Source of the DNA: Chryseobacterium sp. MEBOG06
Lineage (GTDB): Bacteria; Bacteroidota; Bacteroidia; Flavobacteriales; Weeksellaceae
Reading direction: 5' to 3'
DNA: 64,000 nt
NCBI RefSeq assembly: GCF_021869765.1
Contig: NZ_CP084580.1
Location: forward strand, 1,178,001 to 1,242,000
The position numbers were made by a program, and so were the translations under genes. The notes below the pieces were generated by a model. It saw nothing but the letters and a program-made list of their open reading frames with translations, had not been told where the DNA came from and did no database searches. Shown piece by piece: positions 17,654 to 26,758 of this stretch (within the stretch, counting starts at the first letter, position 1; every line of letters begins with the position of its first letter).

Positions 17654-18780
17654 AATTATTGACCCCTATTATTTTTTTTAGTGTTCTGATTTCTCAGGCT
17701 CCTCTCTATGGACAGAAAATTTCTGATGACTCCCTGATGAAGATAGCCAATCACGAAATTTATAATAACCCTGATAAAGCTATAAATATTGGAAAAAAGC
17801 TGCTTCAAAAAGAAAAAGATCTGAGTAGATCAATTAAGATTTATCTGCTTCTATCCACAGCAGGAACTGCAAAAAGAAACTTTGATGAATCATTACAGTA
17901 TATTTTGAAAGCAAGGGAGCTGGTTCAAAAAACAAATGATCCCAAAATACAGACCAGTTTTTTAATTGCAGCGGCTATGCAGTATCAGCAGATGGAACTT
18001 TTTAGTAAAAGCCTTGAAACACTGGATGAAGCAGATGAATATCGGGAAAAATTATCTGAGGATTCCTATTTAAAACATTTCGAAACAGCCAGAAGCTTTG
18101 CCTTACGGGGAATGATTTATAAGAGCCAGTCTAATCCCGAAATCGCTCTTCAGGAATTTTTGATCGCAATCAAAAATTTTGAAAAAATAAAAGAAAAAAA
18201 TAAAACCTATTTTAATCAGAGTATCATTTATTATAATATTGGTTATTGCTACCTTAACCTGAATCAGCTTGAAAATGCAGGGACGGCCTTTATAAAATCT
18301 ATGAGTTTGGCTGATTTGATCAAAGCTAAAAGTCTGCAAGCATTTGCACTAAAAGGCCTGGCAGAGATGAATAAACAAAAACACCAAAATCAGGAAGCTC
18401 TCGCACTGCTGGTTAAAGCTGAAACTCTTGGTAACGAAGCTGGAGATCTTACTCTGAATGAGGGGATATATAAAGAAATGGCTGATAACTATCTGGCCAT
18501 GGGAAAAGCTCCTCTTTATCAGGTGTACAGTAAAAAGTATTTTGAAACGAAATTTAAAAGAGAGCAGAATGAATTAAGTTCCATTAATCATGCGATCGAT
18601 GTCCATAATACAGAGACACAGAAAAAAAGCGAGAAAGTAATAACCCGGTACAACTATTTTATTACTGCTGCAATTATTATAGGGCTTTCAGTATTGAGTA
18701 TATTTTTATATTTCGTTGTAAAAGTGAGAAAGCAAAACCGGAAATATCAGGATGAAATTCAAAAGCTTATCAGGTCGTAA
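17650..18780 (+). CDS. TPR membrane protein lacking a DNA-binding domain, coupled to the AraC-type regulator
   Basis: The 376-residue product has a signal peptide (IIFFSVLISQAPLYGQ), TPR-like repeats (about 30-300, for example NIGYCYLNLNQLENAGTAF and ALKGLAEMNKQKHQNQEAL), one TM segment near 332-353 and a short basic cytoplasmic tail that ends at 18780. It looks like the sensor half of the protein before it, without the AraC domain: after the TM segment only about 23 residues follow. Its ATG overlaps the upstream stop (ATGA), so both are made together. It may modulate its neighbour, or be a degenerate duplicate. A terminator follows at 18905. Confidence 0.75.
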   Translation: MKLLTPIIFFSVLISQAPLYGQKISDDSLMKIANHEIYNNPDKAINIGKKLLQKEKDLSRSIKIYLLLSTAGTAKRNFDESLQYILKARELVQKTNDPKIQTSFLIAAAMQYQQMELFSKSLETLDEADEYREKLSEDSYLKHFETARSFALRGMIYKSQSNPEIALQEFLIAIKNFEKIKEKNKTYFNQSIIYYNIGYCYLNLNQLENAGTAFIKSMSLADLIKAKSLQAFALKGLAEMNKQKHQNQEALALLVKAETLGNEAGDLTLNEGIYKEMADNYLAMGKAPLYQVYSKKYFETKFKREQNELSSINHAIDVHNTETQKKSEKVITRYNYFITAAIIIGLSVLSIFLYFVVKVRKQNRKYQDEIQKLIRS

Positions 18781-18904
18781 ATGTTCCAGTCTACATAGTT
18801 TAATATAGCCTTAACTCAGAATATGAATGCTTGATTTGAGGGTTTTAAGCGGGAAAAGAAAGCGGGGATGGGTCCAAAAACACTTGCTAATGTAAGATAT
18901 GATT

Positions 18905-18935
18905 AAATTGGAGCTGATCAAACCAGCTCCAATTT
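18905..18935. terminator. bidirectional terminator
   Basis: AAATTGGAGCTG and CAGCTCCAATTT form a perfect 12-bp stem with a 7-nt loop, lying between the convergent TPR gene and the acid phosphatase gene. Confidence 0.75.
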
Positions 18936-18988
18936 AATTTAGATAATATATTGATAACGAAATTAGCAGACAATCAATCGTTATTTTT

Positions 18989-19813
18989 TTAAGGAGTAGA
19001 TTTCACTGCATCATACATCATCGAGTCTTTCTGCTGATTTGTGTAATCGTATTTGTAATTATAAAATGAAGATTCCCAGTCACCATAACCAACATTCGGA
19101 ATGATAATGAATTTTTTACCGAAATCTTTTGCTGAATTTTTCACTGCCGCTGACCTTTCTGTTTCTGATTTTTTATCAAAAATATCCGCAAAATCCGCGA
19201 GATTATCACCTAGCAGTAATACAATATTGTAATTTTTAGCAATATCCTTTCTTCGGTTCTCTTTGCTGCTTTCCTTAGATCGAAGTATAAGGTTGGTATC
19301 GCTCTGAATAGGGAAATTATACTTTTTTAAATTTTTTAGTGTTCCCGCACGTTCCTGTTCTATACGGTTGGTAACATAAAAAACCTGAATACCTTTGCTG
19401 GCAGCATATTGATAGAACTCCTGGGAACCTGTAAGTGGTTTTGCAATTCCTTTGGCAGTCCATTCTTCCCATGTCTTCTGATCATAATCTTTACCCATTT
19501 TTGAACGTTCCACAGCATAATAAGAATTGTCCAGAAAGGTCTCATCAATATCTGAAACAATGGCTAAAGGCTTCTCTGATTTCTGTGCTAAAGCTTCATC
19601 CAAACGGAATTTCGCAATATTATATGCCTGTAAGCAAAGCGCTTCATATTCAGCCGCTCTCTGCTGATAAAATGCAGCATATATTTTTCCGTGATGACCA
19701 AGGTTTTGATAAGGAGCCTCCTGAACAGAAGCTGTTGAAACCGGAGCTGTTGTTTTGCATGAGACAGTCAAAACAAGTAAACAGCTAGCAATAATGATGT
19801 TAAAATTTTTCAT
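18989..19813 (-). CDS. 5'-nucleotidase, lipoprotein e(P4) family acid phosphatase
   Basis: The 274-residue lipoprotein has a lipobox ending LTVSC (Cys19). It shows the HAD-type class B/C phosphatase signature SDIDET (87-92), where the first Asp is the nucleophile. Later come VTNR and LLGDNLADFADIF, with the final acidic metal-binding residues. Homologues such as the e(P4) protein of Haemophilus remove phosphate from nucleotides at the cell surface. I chose the ATG at 19813 because it places the lipoprotein signal at the N-terminus; an in-frame ATG at 19846 is further upstream. It is a single gene. Confidence 0.88.
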   Translation of the reverse strand: MKNFNIIIASCLLVLTVSCKTTAPVSTASVQEAPYQNLGHHGKIYAAFYQQRAAEYEALCLQAYNIAKFRLDEALAQKSEKPLAIVSDIDETFLDNSYYAVERSKMGKDYDQKTWEEWTAKGIAKPLTGSQEFYQYAASKGIQVFYVTNRIEQERAGTLKNLKKYNFPIQSDTNLILRSKESSKENRRKDIAKNYNIVLLLGDNLADFADIFDKKSETERSAAVKNSAKDFGKKFIIIPNVGYGDWESSFYNYKYDYTNQQKDSMMYDAVKSTP

Positions 19814-20129
19814 TGAATTAAAATAGAGAGAGACAAAATTAAACAATTTGATTTTTACTGCAACTAAATATATTGGTTACTATACAAACGTATATTTTAA
19901 AATAAGATGAGAATATCTCTGCCTTCACTGAATACCATCTGATCGAAGGTGTAACTAAATTTTTGCATATAGATTTAATATTCAGGATGCAGCTCAGAGG
20001 GGTGAAGGACAGATCATTTTTTTTATTCAGATTAACTAAACTTTTTGCTTAGCCCCCAACTTTTGCACCTGATCCCCTTTTTCTCTATCAGTTCTGATCC
20101 AAAATCTTGAGAATATAGTACAAAAAAAA
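19814..20129. other. intergenic region between phosphatase gene and tRNA cluster
   Basis: About 315 bp with no convincing gene. It contains a short GC-richer patch around 20050-20085 (CCCCCAACTTTTGCACC) that stands out from the AT-rich surroundings, but I cannot assign it. The minus-strand promoter of the phosphatase gene must lie near its left end. Confidence 0.35.
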
Positions 20130-20151
20130 GACTCACAAAATATTGTGAGTC
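20130..20151 (-). terminator. terminator of the tRNA operon
   Basis: GACTCACA and TGTGAGTC form an 8-bp stem with a 6-nt loop. On the minus strand it is followed by eight T. It lies just past tRNA-Arg. Confidence 0.85.
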
Positions 20152-20160
20152 TAAATAAAG

Positions 20161-20234
20161 TGAGCGCGAAAGGATTCGAACCTTTGACCGTCTGCTTAGA
20201 AGGCAGATGCTCTATCCAGCTGAGCTACGCACCC
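20161..20234 (-). tRNA. tRNA-Arg(TCT)
   Basis: The minus strand folds as a cloverleaf of 74 nt: acceptor GGGTGCG with CGCGCTC, anticodon stem TCTGC with GCAGA around loop CTTCTAA (anticodon TCT), T stem AAAGG with CCTTT around TTCGAAT, and discriminator A. CCA is not encoded. It is the last of three tRNAs in one transcript. Confidence 0.95.
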
Positions 20235-20266
20235 ATTAAATAGTTTTGATAAAACTACTAAAACAG

Positions 20267-20341
20267 TCGGGGCGGCAGGATTCGAACCTGCGACCTCCTG
20301 GTCCCAAACCAGGCGCGATGACCGGACTACGCTACGCCCCG
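20267..20341 (-). tRNA. tRNA-Pro(TGG)
   Basis: The minus strand gives acceptor CGGGGCG with CGCCCCG, anticodon stem CCTGG with CCAGG around loop TTTGGGA (anticodon TGG), T stem GCAGG with CCTGC and discriminator A. Length is 75 nt. It lies between the Ser and Arg tRNAs. Confidence 0.95.
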
Positions 20342-20358
20342 AATATATATAAAAAAAG

Positions 20359-20443
20359 CGGAGGGTAAGGGATTCGAACCCTTGCGACACTTTCGCGTCG
20401 ACAGTTTAGCAAACTGCTCCATTAACCACTCTGGCAACCCTCC
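20359..20443 (-). tRNA. tRNA-Ser(GCT)
   Basis: This is a class II tRNA of 85 nt. Acceptor GGAGGGT pairs with ACCCTCC, the anticodon loop TTGCTAA carries GCT, and there is a long variable arm (CGACGC-GAAA-GTGTCG). The discriminator is G. It is the first of the three-tRNA transcript. Confidence 0.95.
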
Positions 20444-20541
20444 TTTTTGTTTATTTTTTAATGATCGTTGTTCCGTTATTGCGAGTGCAAATATAGAATA
20501 GATTTCTTTATTTACCAAATAAAATTCAAGAAAATTTTGTG

Positions 20542-20549
20542 TATTTTTG
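20542..20549 (+). promoter_or_regulatory. -7 promoter element of the amidase gene
   Basis: TATTTTTG matches TAnnTTTG. It lies 29 bp before the ATG at 20579, so the coding start must be there and not at an in-frame ATG at 20468. Confidence 0.55.
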
Positions 20550-20578
20550 AAGTAATAAATCATTCAAAAACCAAACTG

Positions 20579-21604
20579 ATGCGTAAAACATTATATATCA
20601 TCGGATTAAGCACATTCGTTTTTTCATGTACTTCCCAGCAAAATGTGAAAAAAAATACTTACAAACCGAAAACCCCGGTAACACAGGCGAAACCGACTGT
20701 TCAGACACAGACCTCGGAAGCTCAGAAACCAAAAGTTGTATCTGATCATGGAGTAGACTTTTTTACTACCAATATAGCAGACCCGGCAAAAAATGATAAT
20801 ACAGCAAGCTACGGTTCTATAGTGTCTGCAAAACCGGCAGGATATAAAGTAGTGAAAACTTATTTTCCTGCTATTGCGCAGAATTTCAGACAGCGTTATT
20901 TAATATTACATTATACAGCAATTCCGGATGACAAATCTATTACCGTTCTTACTCAGCAGGCGGTAAGCGCTCATTATCTGGTAAACAACACAGGAGATAA
21001 CGAGATTTACCAGCTTGTGGATGAAAACAAGCGTGCCTACCATGCAGGCGTAAGTTCGTGGAGAAATGATAAGAACCTTAATGATACTTCCATTGGGATT
21101 GAAATTGTAAATGCGGGTTATTCTACAGATGGTGCCGGTAAAAGAATATTTGCGCCGTTTAGTGATGAACAGGTGAGAAAAGTAGCTGCATTGGCAAAGG
21201 ATATTGCTGCAAGATATCAGATTTCGCCAACTAATGTTCTTGCCCATTCAGATATTGCACCTACAAGAAAACAAGATCCGGGACCTATGTTCCCATGGAA
21301 AAAGCTCTATGATGAGTATCAGTTGGGAATGTGGTATGATGAAATGACAAAACAGAATTTTTTCACAATTGCACAGGCGGATTTCTCTACCAGGTATAGT
21401 GATCCTTCTTTTATCTTCCTTATTCAGACTGCATTGCAGAAATTTGGTTACGGACTGGATCTCAGCGGAAAATGGGATGACGGTACCAAGAAAACTATTG
21501 AAGCCTTCCAGTACCATTTCCGTCCACAGAATTATGACGGAATTATGGACGCTGAAACATGGGCAATACTGCAGGCTTTAAATCAAAAATACCCTGTAAA
21601 ATAA
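20579..21604 (+). CDS. N-acetylmuramoyl-L-alanine amidase lipoprotein with peptidoglycan-binding domain
   Basis: The 341-residue lipoprotein has a lipobox ending FVFSC (Cys17), then a Thr/Pro/Lys-rich linker. An Amidase_2 domain follows, with zinc-binding histidines in LILHYTA, and with HAGVSSW and LAHSDIAP-RKQDPGP. At the C-terminus is a PG_binding_1-like domain (FLIQTALQKFGYG ... TKKTIEAFQYHFRPQNYDGIMDAETW). It should cleave the amide bond between muramic acid and L-Ala in the periplasm, probably in wall turnover. The ATG at 20579 is set by the lipoprotein signal and the -7 box just upstream. A terminator follows. Confidence 0.9.
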   Translation: MRKTLYIIGLSTFVFSCTSQQNVKKNTYKPKTPVTQAKPTVQTQTSEAQKPKVVSDHGVDFFTTNIADPAKNDNTASYGSIVSAKPAGYKVVKTYFPAIAQNFRQRYLILHYTAIPDDKSITVLTQQAVSAHYLVNNTGDNEIYQLVDENKRAYHAGVSSWRNDKNLNDTSIGIEIVNAGYSTDGAGKRIFAPFSDEQVRKVAALAKDIAARYQISPTNVLAHSDIAPTRKQDPGPMFPWKKLYDEYQLGMWYDEMTKQNFFTIAQADFSTRYSDPSFIFLIQTALQKFGYGLDLSGKWDDGTKKTIEAFQYHFRPQNYDGIMDAETWAILQALNQKYPVK

Positions 21605-21612
21605 TTCAAATT

Positions 21613-21637
21613 AAAACGCATCGGTTAGATGCGTTTT
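21613..21637 (+). terminator. terminator after the amidase gene
   Basis: AAAACGCATC and GATGCGTTTT form a 10-bp stem with loop GGTTA, followed by T. Confidence 0.8.
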
Positions 21638-21640
21638 TGC

Positions 21641-21648
21641 TATCTTTA
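21641..21648 (+). promoter_or_regulatory. -7-like promoter element of aspA
   Basis: TATCTTTA is one base from TAnnTTTG. It lies 29 bp before the aspA start and directly after the upstream terminator. Confidence 0.4.
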
Positions 21649-21676
21649 AACGATCAAAAACAGTAAAATATCTGTA

Positions 21677-23077
21677 ATGGAAAATTTCAGAAAAGAAAGT
21701 GATTTATTAGGCGAACTGAATGTGCCTTTAGATGCTTATTATGGGGTTCAGACACAAAGAGCTATCAACAACTTCAAAATTTCAGGACAGCTTTTGTCTT
21801 CATATCCGGATTTTATCAGAGGGTTGGCTTTTGTAAAGAAAGCAGCTGCAAAAACCAATTATGAATTAGGACTTCTGGACGAAAACTTGTATTTCAAAAT
21901 AGCAGAAGCGTGTGATGAAATTGTAGAAGGAAAATATCATGACCAGTTTCCGGTAGACATGATCCAGGGAGGAGCAGGAACTTCAATCAATATGAATGCG
22001 AATGAAGTAATTGCCAATATTGTATTGGAAAAATTAGGGAAAAATAAAGGAGAATACGAATTCTGCTCACCTAATGACCATATCAACCTTTCTCAGTCTA
22101 CAAACGATGCTTATCCAACAGCAATCAAAATGGGATTGTTGCAGATGAATATCGGACTTGTAGAAAGACTGGAGAAAATTATTGAAGCTTTCCGCGCGAA
22201 AGGAGAGGAGTTTCATGATGTTATTAAAATGGGACGTACGCAGCTTCAGGATGCCGTACCAATGACATTGGGACAAGAGTTTGAAGCCTATGCAGCCACT
22301 TTGGAAGAGGATATCTCCAAACTGAATAACAACGCAGGTCTTTTTGTAGAAGTTAATATGGGGGCAACCGCTATTGGAACAGGATTAAATGCTCCGGTAG
22401 GCTATGCTGTACTTTGTGCTAAAAACCTGGCTCAGATTACAGGCTACCCTATTGTTTCAGCACCCAACTTGGTAGAAGCTACGCCAGATACAGGATCTTA
22501 TGTAATTTACTCTTCCGCTACAAAGCGTCTTGCCGTGAAACTATCAAAAATCTGTAACGATTTAAGATTACTTTCATCAGGACCTAGAGCAGGTTTCTTT
22601 GAGATCAATCTTCCTCCAATGCAGCCAGGATCATCCATTATGCCTGGTAAAGTAAATCCGGTGATTCCAGAAGTAGTGAATCAGGTTTGTTTCAAAGTAT
22701 TCGGAAATGATCTTACAGTGACTTTTGCAGCAGAAGCAGGACAACTACAGCTTAACGTAATGGAGCCGGTACTTTCTCATGCAATCATGGAAAATATCAA
22801 CTTCCTTTGCAATGCATTAGATACCCTTCGTGACAAATGTGTAGTAGGCATTACTGCCAATAAAGAAGTTTGCCTGAATATGGTGAAACACAGTATTGGT
22901 ATTGTTACAGCACTTAACCCATATATCGGTTACAAACAATCTACACAGATTGCTAAAGAAGCATTAGAAACCGGGAAAAGCGTTTACAACCTTGTTCTGG
23001 AGAAAGGAATTCTTTCTCAGGAGAAGCTTGATGAGATTCTTGATCCGAAAAACATGCTGAAACCGCATAATAAATAA
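21677..23077 (+). CDS. aspA: aspartate ammonia-lyase
   Basis: The 466-residue enzyme belongs to the fumarase/aspartase superfamily. It has the N-terminal ESDLLGELNVP, the substrate motif GGAGTSINMNANEV, SPNDHINLSQSTNDAYPTA, and the catalytic loop signature GSSIMPGKVNP with the base serine. The combination GGAGTS plus SSIMPGKVNP fits aspartase rather than fumarase, which it otherwise resembles. It converts L-aspartate to fumarate and ammonia in the cytoplasm. It has its own promoter-like element; the glycosyltransferase genes downstream follow after a hairpin-containing gap. Confidence 0.92.
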   Translation: MENFRKESDLLGELNVPLDAYYGVQTQRAINNFKISGQLLSSYPDFIRGLAFVKKAAAKTNYELGLLDENLYFKIAEACDEIVEGKYHDQFPVDMIQGGAGTSINMNANEVIANIVLEKLGKNKGEYEFCSPNDHINLSQSTNDAYPTAIKMGLLQMNIGLVERLEKIIEAFRAKGEEFHDVIKMGRTQLQDAVPMTLGQEFEAYAATLEEDISKLNNNAGLFVEVNMGATAIGTGLNAPVGYAVLCAKNLAQITGYPIVSAPNLVEATPDTGSYVIYSSATKRLAVKLSKICNDLRLLSSGPRAGFFEINLPPMQPGSSIMPGKVNPVIPEVVNQVCFKVFGNDLTVTFAAEAGQLQLNVMEPVLSHAIMENINFLCNALDTLRDKCVVGITANKEVCLNMVKHSIGIVTALNPYIGYKQSTQIAKEALETGKSVYNLVLEKGILSQEKLDEILDPKNMLKPHNK

Positions 23078-23090
23078 TAAAAAAACAATA

Positions 23091-23126
23091 AGTGATAAAT
23101 GGTTCAGTGAGTAATCATTTATCACT
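23091..23126. repeat. intergenic imperfect hairpin element (ATCATTTATCA type)
   Basis: AGTGATAAATG (23091-23101) is perfectly complementary to CATTTATCACT (23116-23126). Further ATCATTCATC words follow up to about 23145. Similar words occur in the gaps at 54840-54899 and 57231-57300. No T-run follows, so it is not a standard terminator. Confidence 0.55.
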
Positions 23127-23153
23127 TATCATTCATCCTTTATACAATAATTC

Positions 23154-24008
23154 GTGAGGTTTTTAATTATAATTCCTGCCCATAACGAAGAAGAAAACCT
23201 TTCATTTACCCTTGATTCTTTAAAGCTGCAAACCTGCAAAGATTTTAAAGTCGTGATAGTGAATGACGGTTCTACAGACAGAACTCCTGAAATAATAAGA
23301 AAATATACAGAGACTGATGTCCGTTTTGGAACCATTAATCTTCAGAAATCTGAACATCAGCCAGGATCTAAGGTTGTTCATGCTTTTAAAAGCGGACTTC
23401 ATACACAATCTACAGATGAATTTGATGTCATCTGTAAATTTGATGCCGATATCATTCTCCCGGAAAACTATCTGGAAACAGTTGCAAATGCTTTTACCCA
23501 CAATCCGCAATATGGATTGGTAGGAGGATTGCTGTATATAGAAAAAGGGGAGAACTGGGTGTACGAAGGGAATTCTAATAAACATCATGTGAGAGGACCT
23601 ATGAAGGCATATCGCAAAGAATGTTTTCTTCAAATTGGCGGACTACGGGAAACATTGGGTTGGGATAACATAGACTCTATTTTACTTGAAAATCTAGGTT
23701 GGAAAGAAATCGTTCTTCCGGAACTTCATGTAAAGCTGATAAAGGTAAAAGGTGCTGATTATACCATAAGACCAGCCGATTACTATGGCCGATACTTTTA
23801 TTTTTTAGGATTAAACAGGTTTCTCGCTTATATTGCCTCGTCAAAAGAAGCGATGAAAAGTAAATCTGTGGCATTTTTCTTTGATATTGTGAACGTTTAT
23901 GAGAATTGCAGATCTAAAAAGCTGGAACTGAAGATTACAAAAGAAGAGCAAAAAGCCGTTAATGATCAACGTTGGAGAATGCTCAGGAAGAAATGGCTGA
24001 AAATGTAG
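23154..24008 (+). CDS. glycosyltransferase family 2
   Basis: The 284-residue protein has a GT-A fold: PAHNEE (8-13), VNDGSTD (36-42) and the DxD motif DAD (97-99), the latter binding the metal-nucleotide sugar. GTG at 23154 is the start, as the sequence begins directly with the first beta strand (MRFLIIIP). It has no TM segment and probably acts at the inner face of the cytoplasmic membrane. The next gene on the same strand is another probable glycosyltransferase, and a flippase lies downstream, so a role in surface glycan assembly is likely. Confidence 0.87.
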   Translation: MRFLIIIPAHNEEENLSFTLDSLKLQTCKDFKVVIVNDGSTDRTPEIIRKYTETDVRFGTINLQKSEHQPGSKVVHAFKSGLHTQSTDEFDVICKFDADIILPENYLETVANAFTHNPQYGLVGGLLYIEKGENWVYEGNSNKHHVRGPMKAYRKECFLQIGGLRETLGWDNIDSILLENLGWKEIVLPELHVKLIKVKGADYTIRPADYYGRYFYFLGLNRFLAYIASSKEAMKSKSVAFFFDIVNVYENCRSKKLELKITKEEQKAVNDQRWRMLRKKWLKM

Positions 24009-24159
24009 TAAATTAGAGTTGCGAAAATAATTGAAAATAATATATTTAAATATTTTAAATTGAATATACTGTTATTCAATTCAGTAAAGATGAACTTTAA
24101 CCCACTTAATAAAAAATAAAAACAGCTAAAACTTAATAAAATAAAGAATAATCATTTCA

Positions 24160-25200
24160 GTGAAAAGAATAGCCTATATAGAAATAGATACCCATGCAGA
24201 AATTGCCCAGGCTTTCATGGACATCATGGAAGATAATCAACATTTTGCCGTAGATTATTATTTTTCAAAAAGAATCAAAGATCAGATTGGTAAGCATGGT
24301 GAAACGGTATACCTGTCAGATAGTTCTATGATTTTGGATCAGCTGAAGACGAAAGGCTATGATCTTGTGATTATTGGAACAGTTCACCGTTATTTTAATA
24401 CATTTCTGGCCGTTACTGAGAAATATAATACTGCCGTTATTACCCATAATCTCAATTTTACAAAAGCCTCAAAGCAGGATCTGATGAAGAGTATCTTCAA
24501 GGAAGATGTGATCTACAGGTTGAAACTTTGGTGGAAAGAAGGATTATTTTATTCGTCAGAAGTTTATCAGAAAGCAAAGCATCTTTTGGTACTGGATGAA
24601 GCTCTAGCTTCTGAAAAGTATCGCTTTTTTCCTCTTTTTTACACCAGAAATTTTGATAAAGCTAAAAATGAAAACTGGAGTGTCGTTATACCCGGCGGAG
24701 TTTCACAGAAAAGAAGAGATTATAATACTATTTTTAAAACCATTCAGCATTTACAGACAGATAAAAACTGGGAATTTATATTTCTGGGAAAAGCACAAGG
24801 TAATGAATTGAAAGCGCTTAAAAAATTATCTGCTGACGTGCCTGAAAATGTCCATATTACCTTTTTTTCAGAAAGAGTTTCTTCTGAAGACTTTGAAAAA
24901 TGGATGCAGAAAGCAGATGTGCTTTGGTGTCCGATTCAGCTGGAAACAGTATTTTTCAGCTTAAAAGAGAGATATGGGATTACCAAAATGACAGGAAATC
25001 TGGGGGACGCCATCAATTATGGAAAATGGGCCGTTTTTCCTAAGAATTATCCGTCAAAACTTGAATTTATCCTTCCTGAAAAAGAAAATATTCTTGAACA
25101 GTGTAATGATCTTCCTGAAGTTGATTTTGACTTTCAAAAAACTTATGGAAAGGGAGGCGTGCAAAAAAAAGTAGAAAAGCTTTTAAATAATCTTATTTAA
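24160..25200 (+). CDS. probable GT-B type glycosyltransferase
   Basis: The 346-residue cytoplasmic protein has two Rossmann-like halves. The first has VIIGTVHRYF and AVITHNLNF. The second has SVVIPGGVSQKRRDY, the typical phosphate-loop opening of GT4-like enzymes, WEFIFLGKAQGNE and DVLWCPIQLE. I do not recognise a named family. The start is GTG at 24160. It probably forms a glycan locus with the GT2 gene upstream and the convergent flippase and methyltransferase genes. Confidence 0.65.
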   Translation: MKRIAYIEIDTHAEIAQAFMDIMEDNQHFAVDYYFSKRIKDQIGKHGETVYLSDSSMILDQLKTKGYDLVIIGTVHRYFNTFLAVTEKYNTAVITHNLNFTKASKQDLMKSIFKEDVIYRLKLWWKEGLFYSSEVYQKAKHLLVLDEALASEKYRFFPLFYTRNFDKAKNENWSVVIPGGVSQKRRDYNTIFKTIQHLQTDKNWEFIFLGKAQGNELKALKKLSADVPENVHITFFSERVSSEDFEKWMQKADVLWCPIQLETVFFSLKERYGITKMTGNLGDAINYGKWAVFPKNYPSKLEFILPEKENILEQCNDLPEVDFDFQKTYGKGGVQKKVEKLLNNLI

Positions 25201-25271
25201 GCTTAAAAAGAACGTTTTTATTCTCTTTTATCTAAGAAAAATACCTTTTCTTCTTAAGCCTTACCCATACA

Positions 25272-26750
25272 CTACTTAAACTTAAATACACTTTTAATAA
25301 ACTTCATATTAAGATAATTCTCAATAGGGAATATTTTTGTGAAATAATTTCCAATATAGATCAGCACAAGTACAACGGAAGGTTTATAGACCAGATTGAT
25401 CAGGTTGCTGTTAAAGTTCGGAAGTACTATGGCTACTGTGATAGCAAGAGTGCATATGATGGAAACAAAGATCATTTCAATGGTAAGTGGCGAAACTTTA
25501 AATACAATATAATTAAAAAGGATCTTAATCACATTGTAGATGGTAAGAGAAATAGCTGTAGATAAGGCAATTCCAATAAGCTTCAGGTCCGTGTTTTTAA
25601 TGAAATAATAATTCAGTCCAATCGTTAAGCCTGCCAGTAAAAGCATTACCAGGATATTGAATCTGTAATATTTTGAAAGTGAAATAATATTTCCGTTGAA
25701 ACCTGTTGCAAGATCTACCAAAACAGCAGAGCCCCAGATCCATACTACCGGCTCATACTCCCTGAGCATAGTTCCGTTTTTCGGCATAAACTGAGTCAGA
25801 TAAGGAAATCCTACCATGATACAGGAGAATAAAACAGCTCCTAAAAAGTATAGCGATAAAGATGTTTTTTTGTGGAACCTGTCCAGTTCTTCCATATCCC
25901 CGTCAGCAAGTGTTTTGTTGATGATAGGAGCGGAAATGTTAAACAATCCCAGCTGAGGAATGGAAATCAATGAGATCAAAGCGTACAGCACAGAATAGAT
26001 TCCTACCTCTTCCATTCCCATAAATTCTCCGATCATAAAGCTGTTGATCGCCAGATAATTTCCGAAAGTTCCTAAAAATCCAAAGAAGCTGTAGTTGAAA
26101 AAGTCTTTCCAGAAATCATTTTTCTTAAAATAATCCGTATTGAAGTCAAGCTGAATCTTTTCAAGCTTATTCGTATAATAAACATATCCAAAGAGCATTA
26201 ATGCAAATATTCCGAAGAAAAAAGCAAATGCGATTTTCTGGGACAAAGCAAAATAATAAAAGAGGCAGAAGGCTCCAAGATTGGCTATTTTAGGAAAAAG
26301 ATTATCGAAAATATTGGAAACTACGATCCTTTTGTAATTGGAGGTGTATTTATTAAAAATAGCACAGAAAGAAAGAATTAAAATTAATGGAAGAATCATT
26401 TCCTTGATCTTCCATGCCTCCGAGTGCTTAAACTTTGGGTAGAAAAAGGGCAGAACAAAAAAGACGGCTGTGAAAATGATAAAATTAATAAAAACAGTGA
26501 GCAGTGACAAAGACAGCATGTTCTGTTTTTTACCATCTTTTTCTACCTTGTGAAAAAACTTCACATTAGAATAAGAGATTCCCAATACAACAAAAGGAAC
26601 CAGCATTTCAGCAGTAGGAAGAATGTAGCGGAGTTTTCCGTAAAATTCAAAGTCATTCGGGAAAATAAATATTGCAGAAACTGTGCCCAGCAAAAACCCA
26701 ATATAACCGATAATGGAATATTTGAAGCCTTGTCTCGCTACTACACTCAT
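25272..26750 (-). CDS. polysaccharide (O-antigen-type) flippase
   Basis: The 492-residue protein has about 12-14 TM segments spread evenly along its length and an N-terminal VARQGFKYSIIGYIGFLLGT, typical of the MATE-like Wzx/polysaccharide exporter family. It would flip lipid-linked glycans across the inner membrane. The upstream FkbM methyltransferase gene on the same strand ends 8 bp before it, so the two are co-transcribed. Confidence 0.88.
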   Translation of the reverse strand: MSVVARQGFKYSIIGYIGFLLGTVSAIFIFPNDFEFYGKLRYILPTAEMLVPFVVLGISYSNVKFFHKVEKDGKKQNMLSLSLLTVFINFIIFTAVFFVLPFFYPKFKHSEAWKIKEMILPLILILSFCAIFNKYTSNYKRIVVSNIFDNLFPKIANLGAFCLFYYFALSQKIAFAFFFGIFALMLFGYVYYTNKLEKIQLDFNTDYFKKNDFWKDFFNYSFFGFLGTFGNYLAINSFMIGEFMGMEEVGIYSVLYALISLISIPQLGLFNISAPIINKTLADGDMEELDRFHKKTSLSLYFLGAVLFSCIMVGFPYLTQFMPKNGTMLREYEPVVWIWGSAVLVDLATGFNGNIISLSKYYRFNILVMLLLAGLTIGLNYYFIKNTDLKLIGIALSTAISLTIYNVIKILFNYIVFKVSPLTIEMIFVSIICTLAITVAIVLPNFNSNLINLVYKPSVVLVLIYIGNYFTKIFPIENYLNMKFIKSVFKFK

Positions 26751-26758
26751 AAGTCGTT

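Noticed and set aside
20050..20085. GC-richer CCCCCAACTTTTGCACC patch near the tRNA cluster
   Set aside because: It could be an attachment site next to tRNA genes, but I see no second copy, no integrase and no other sign of integration in the window.
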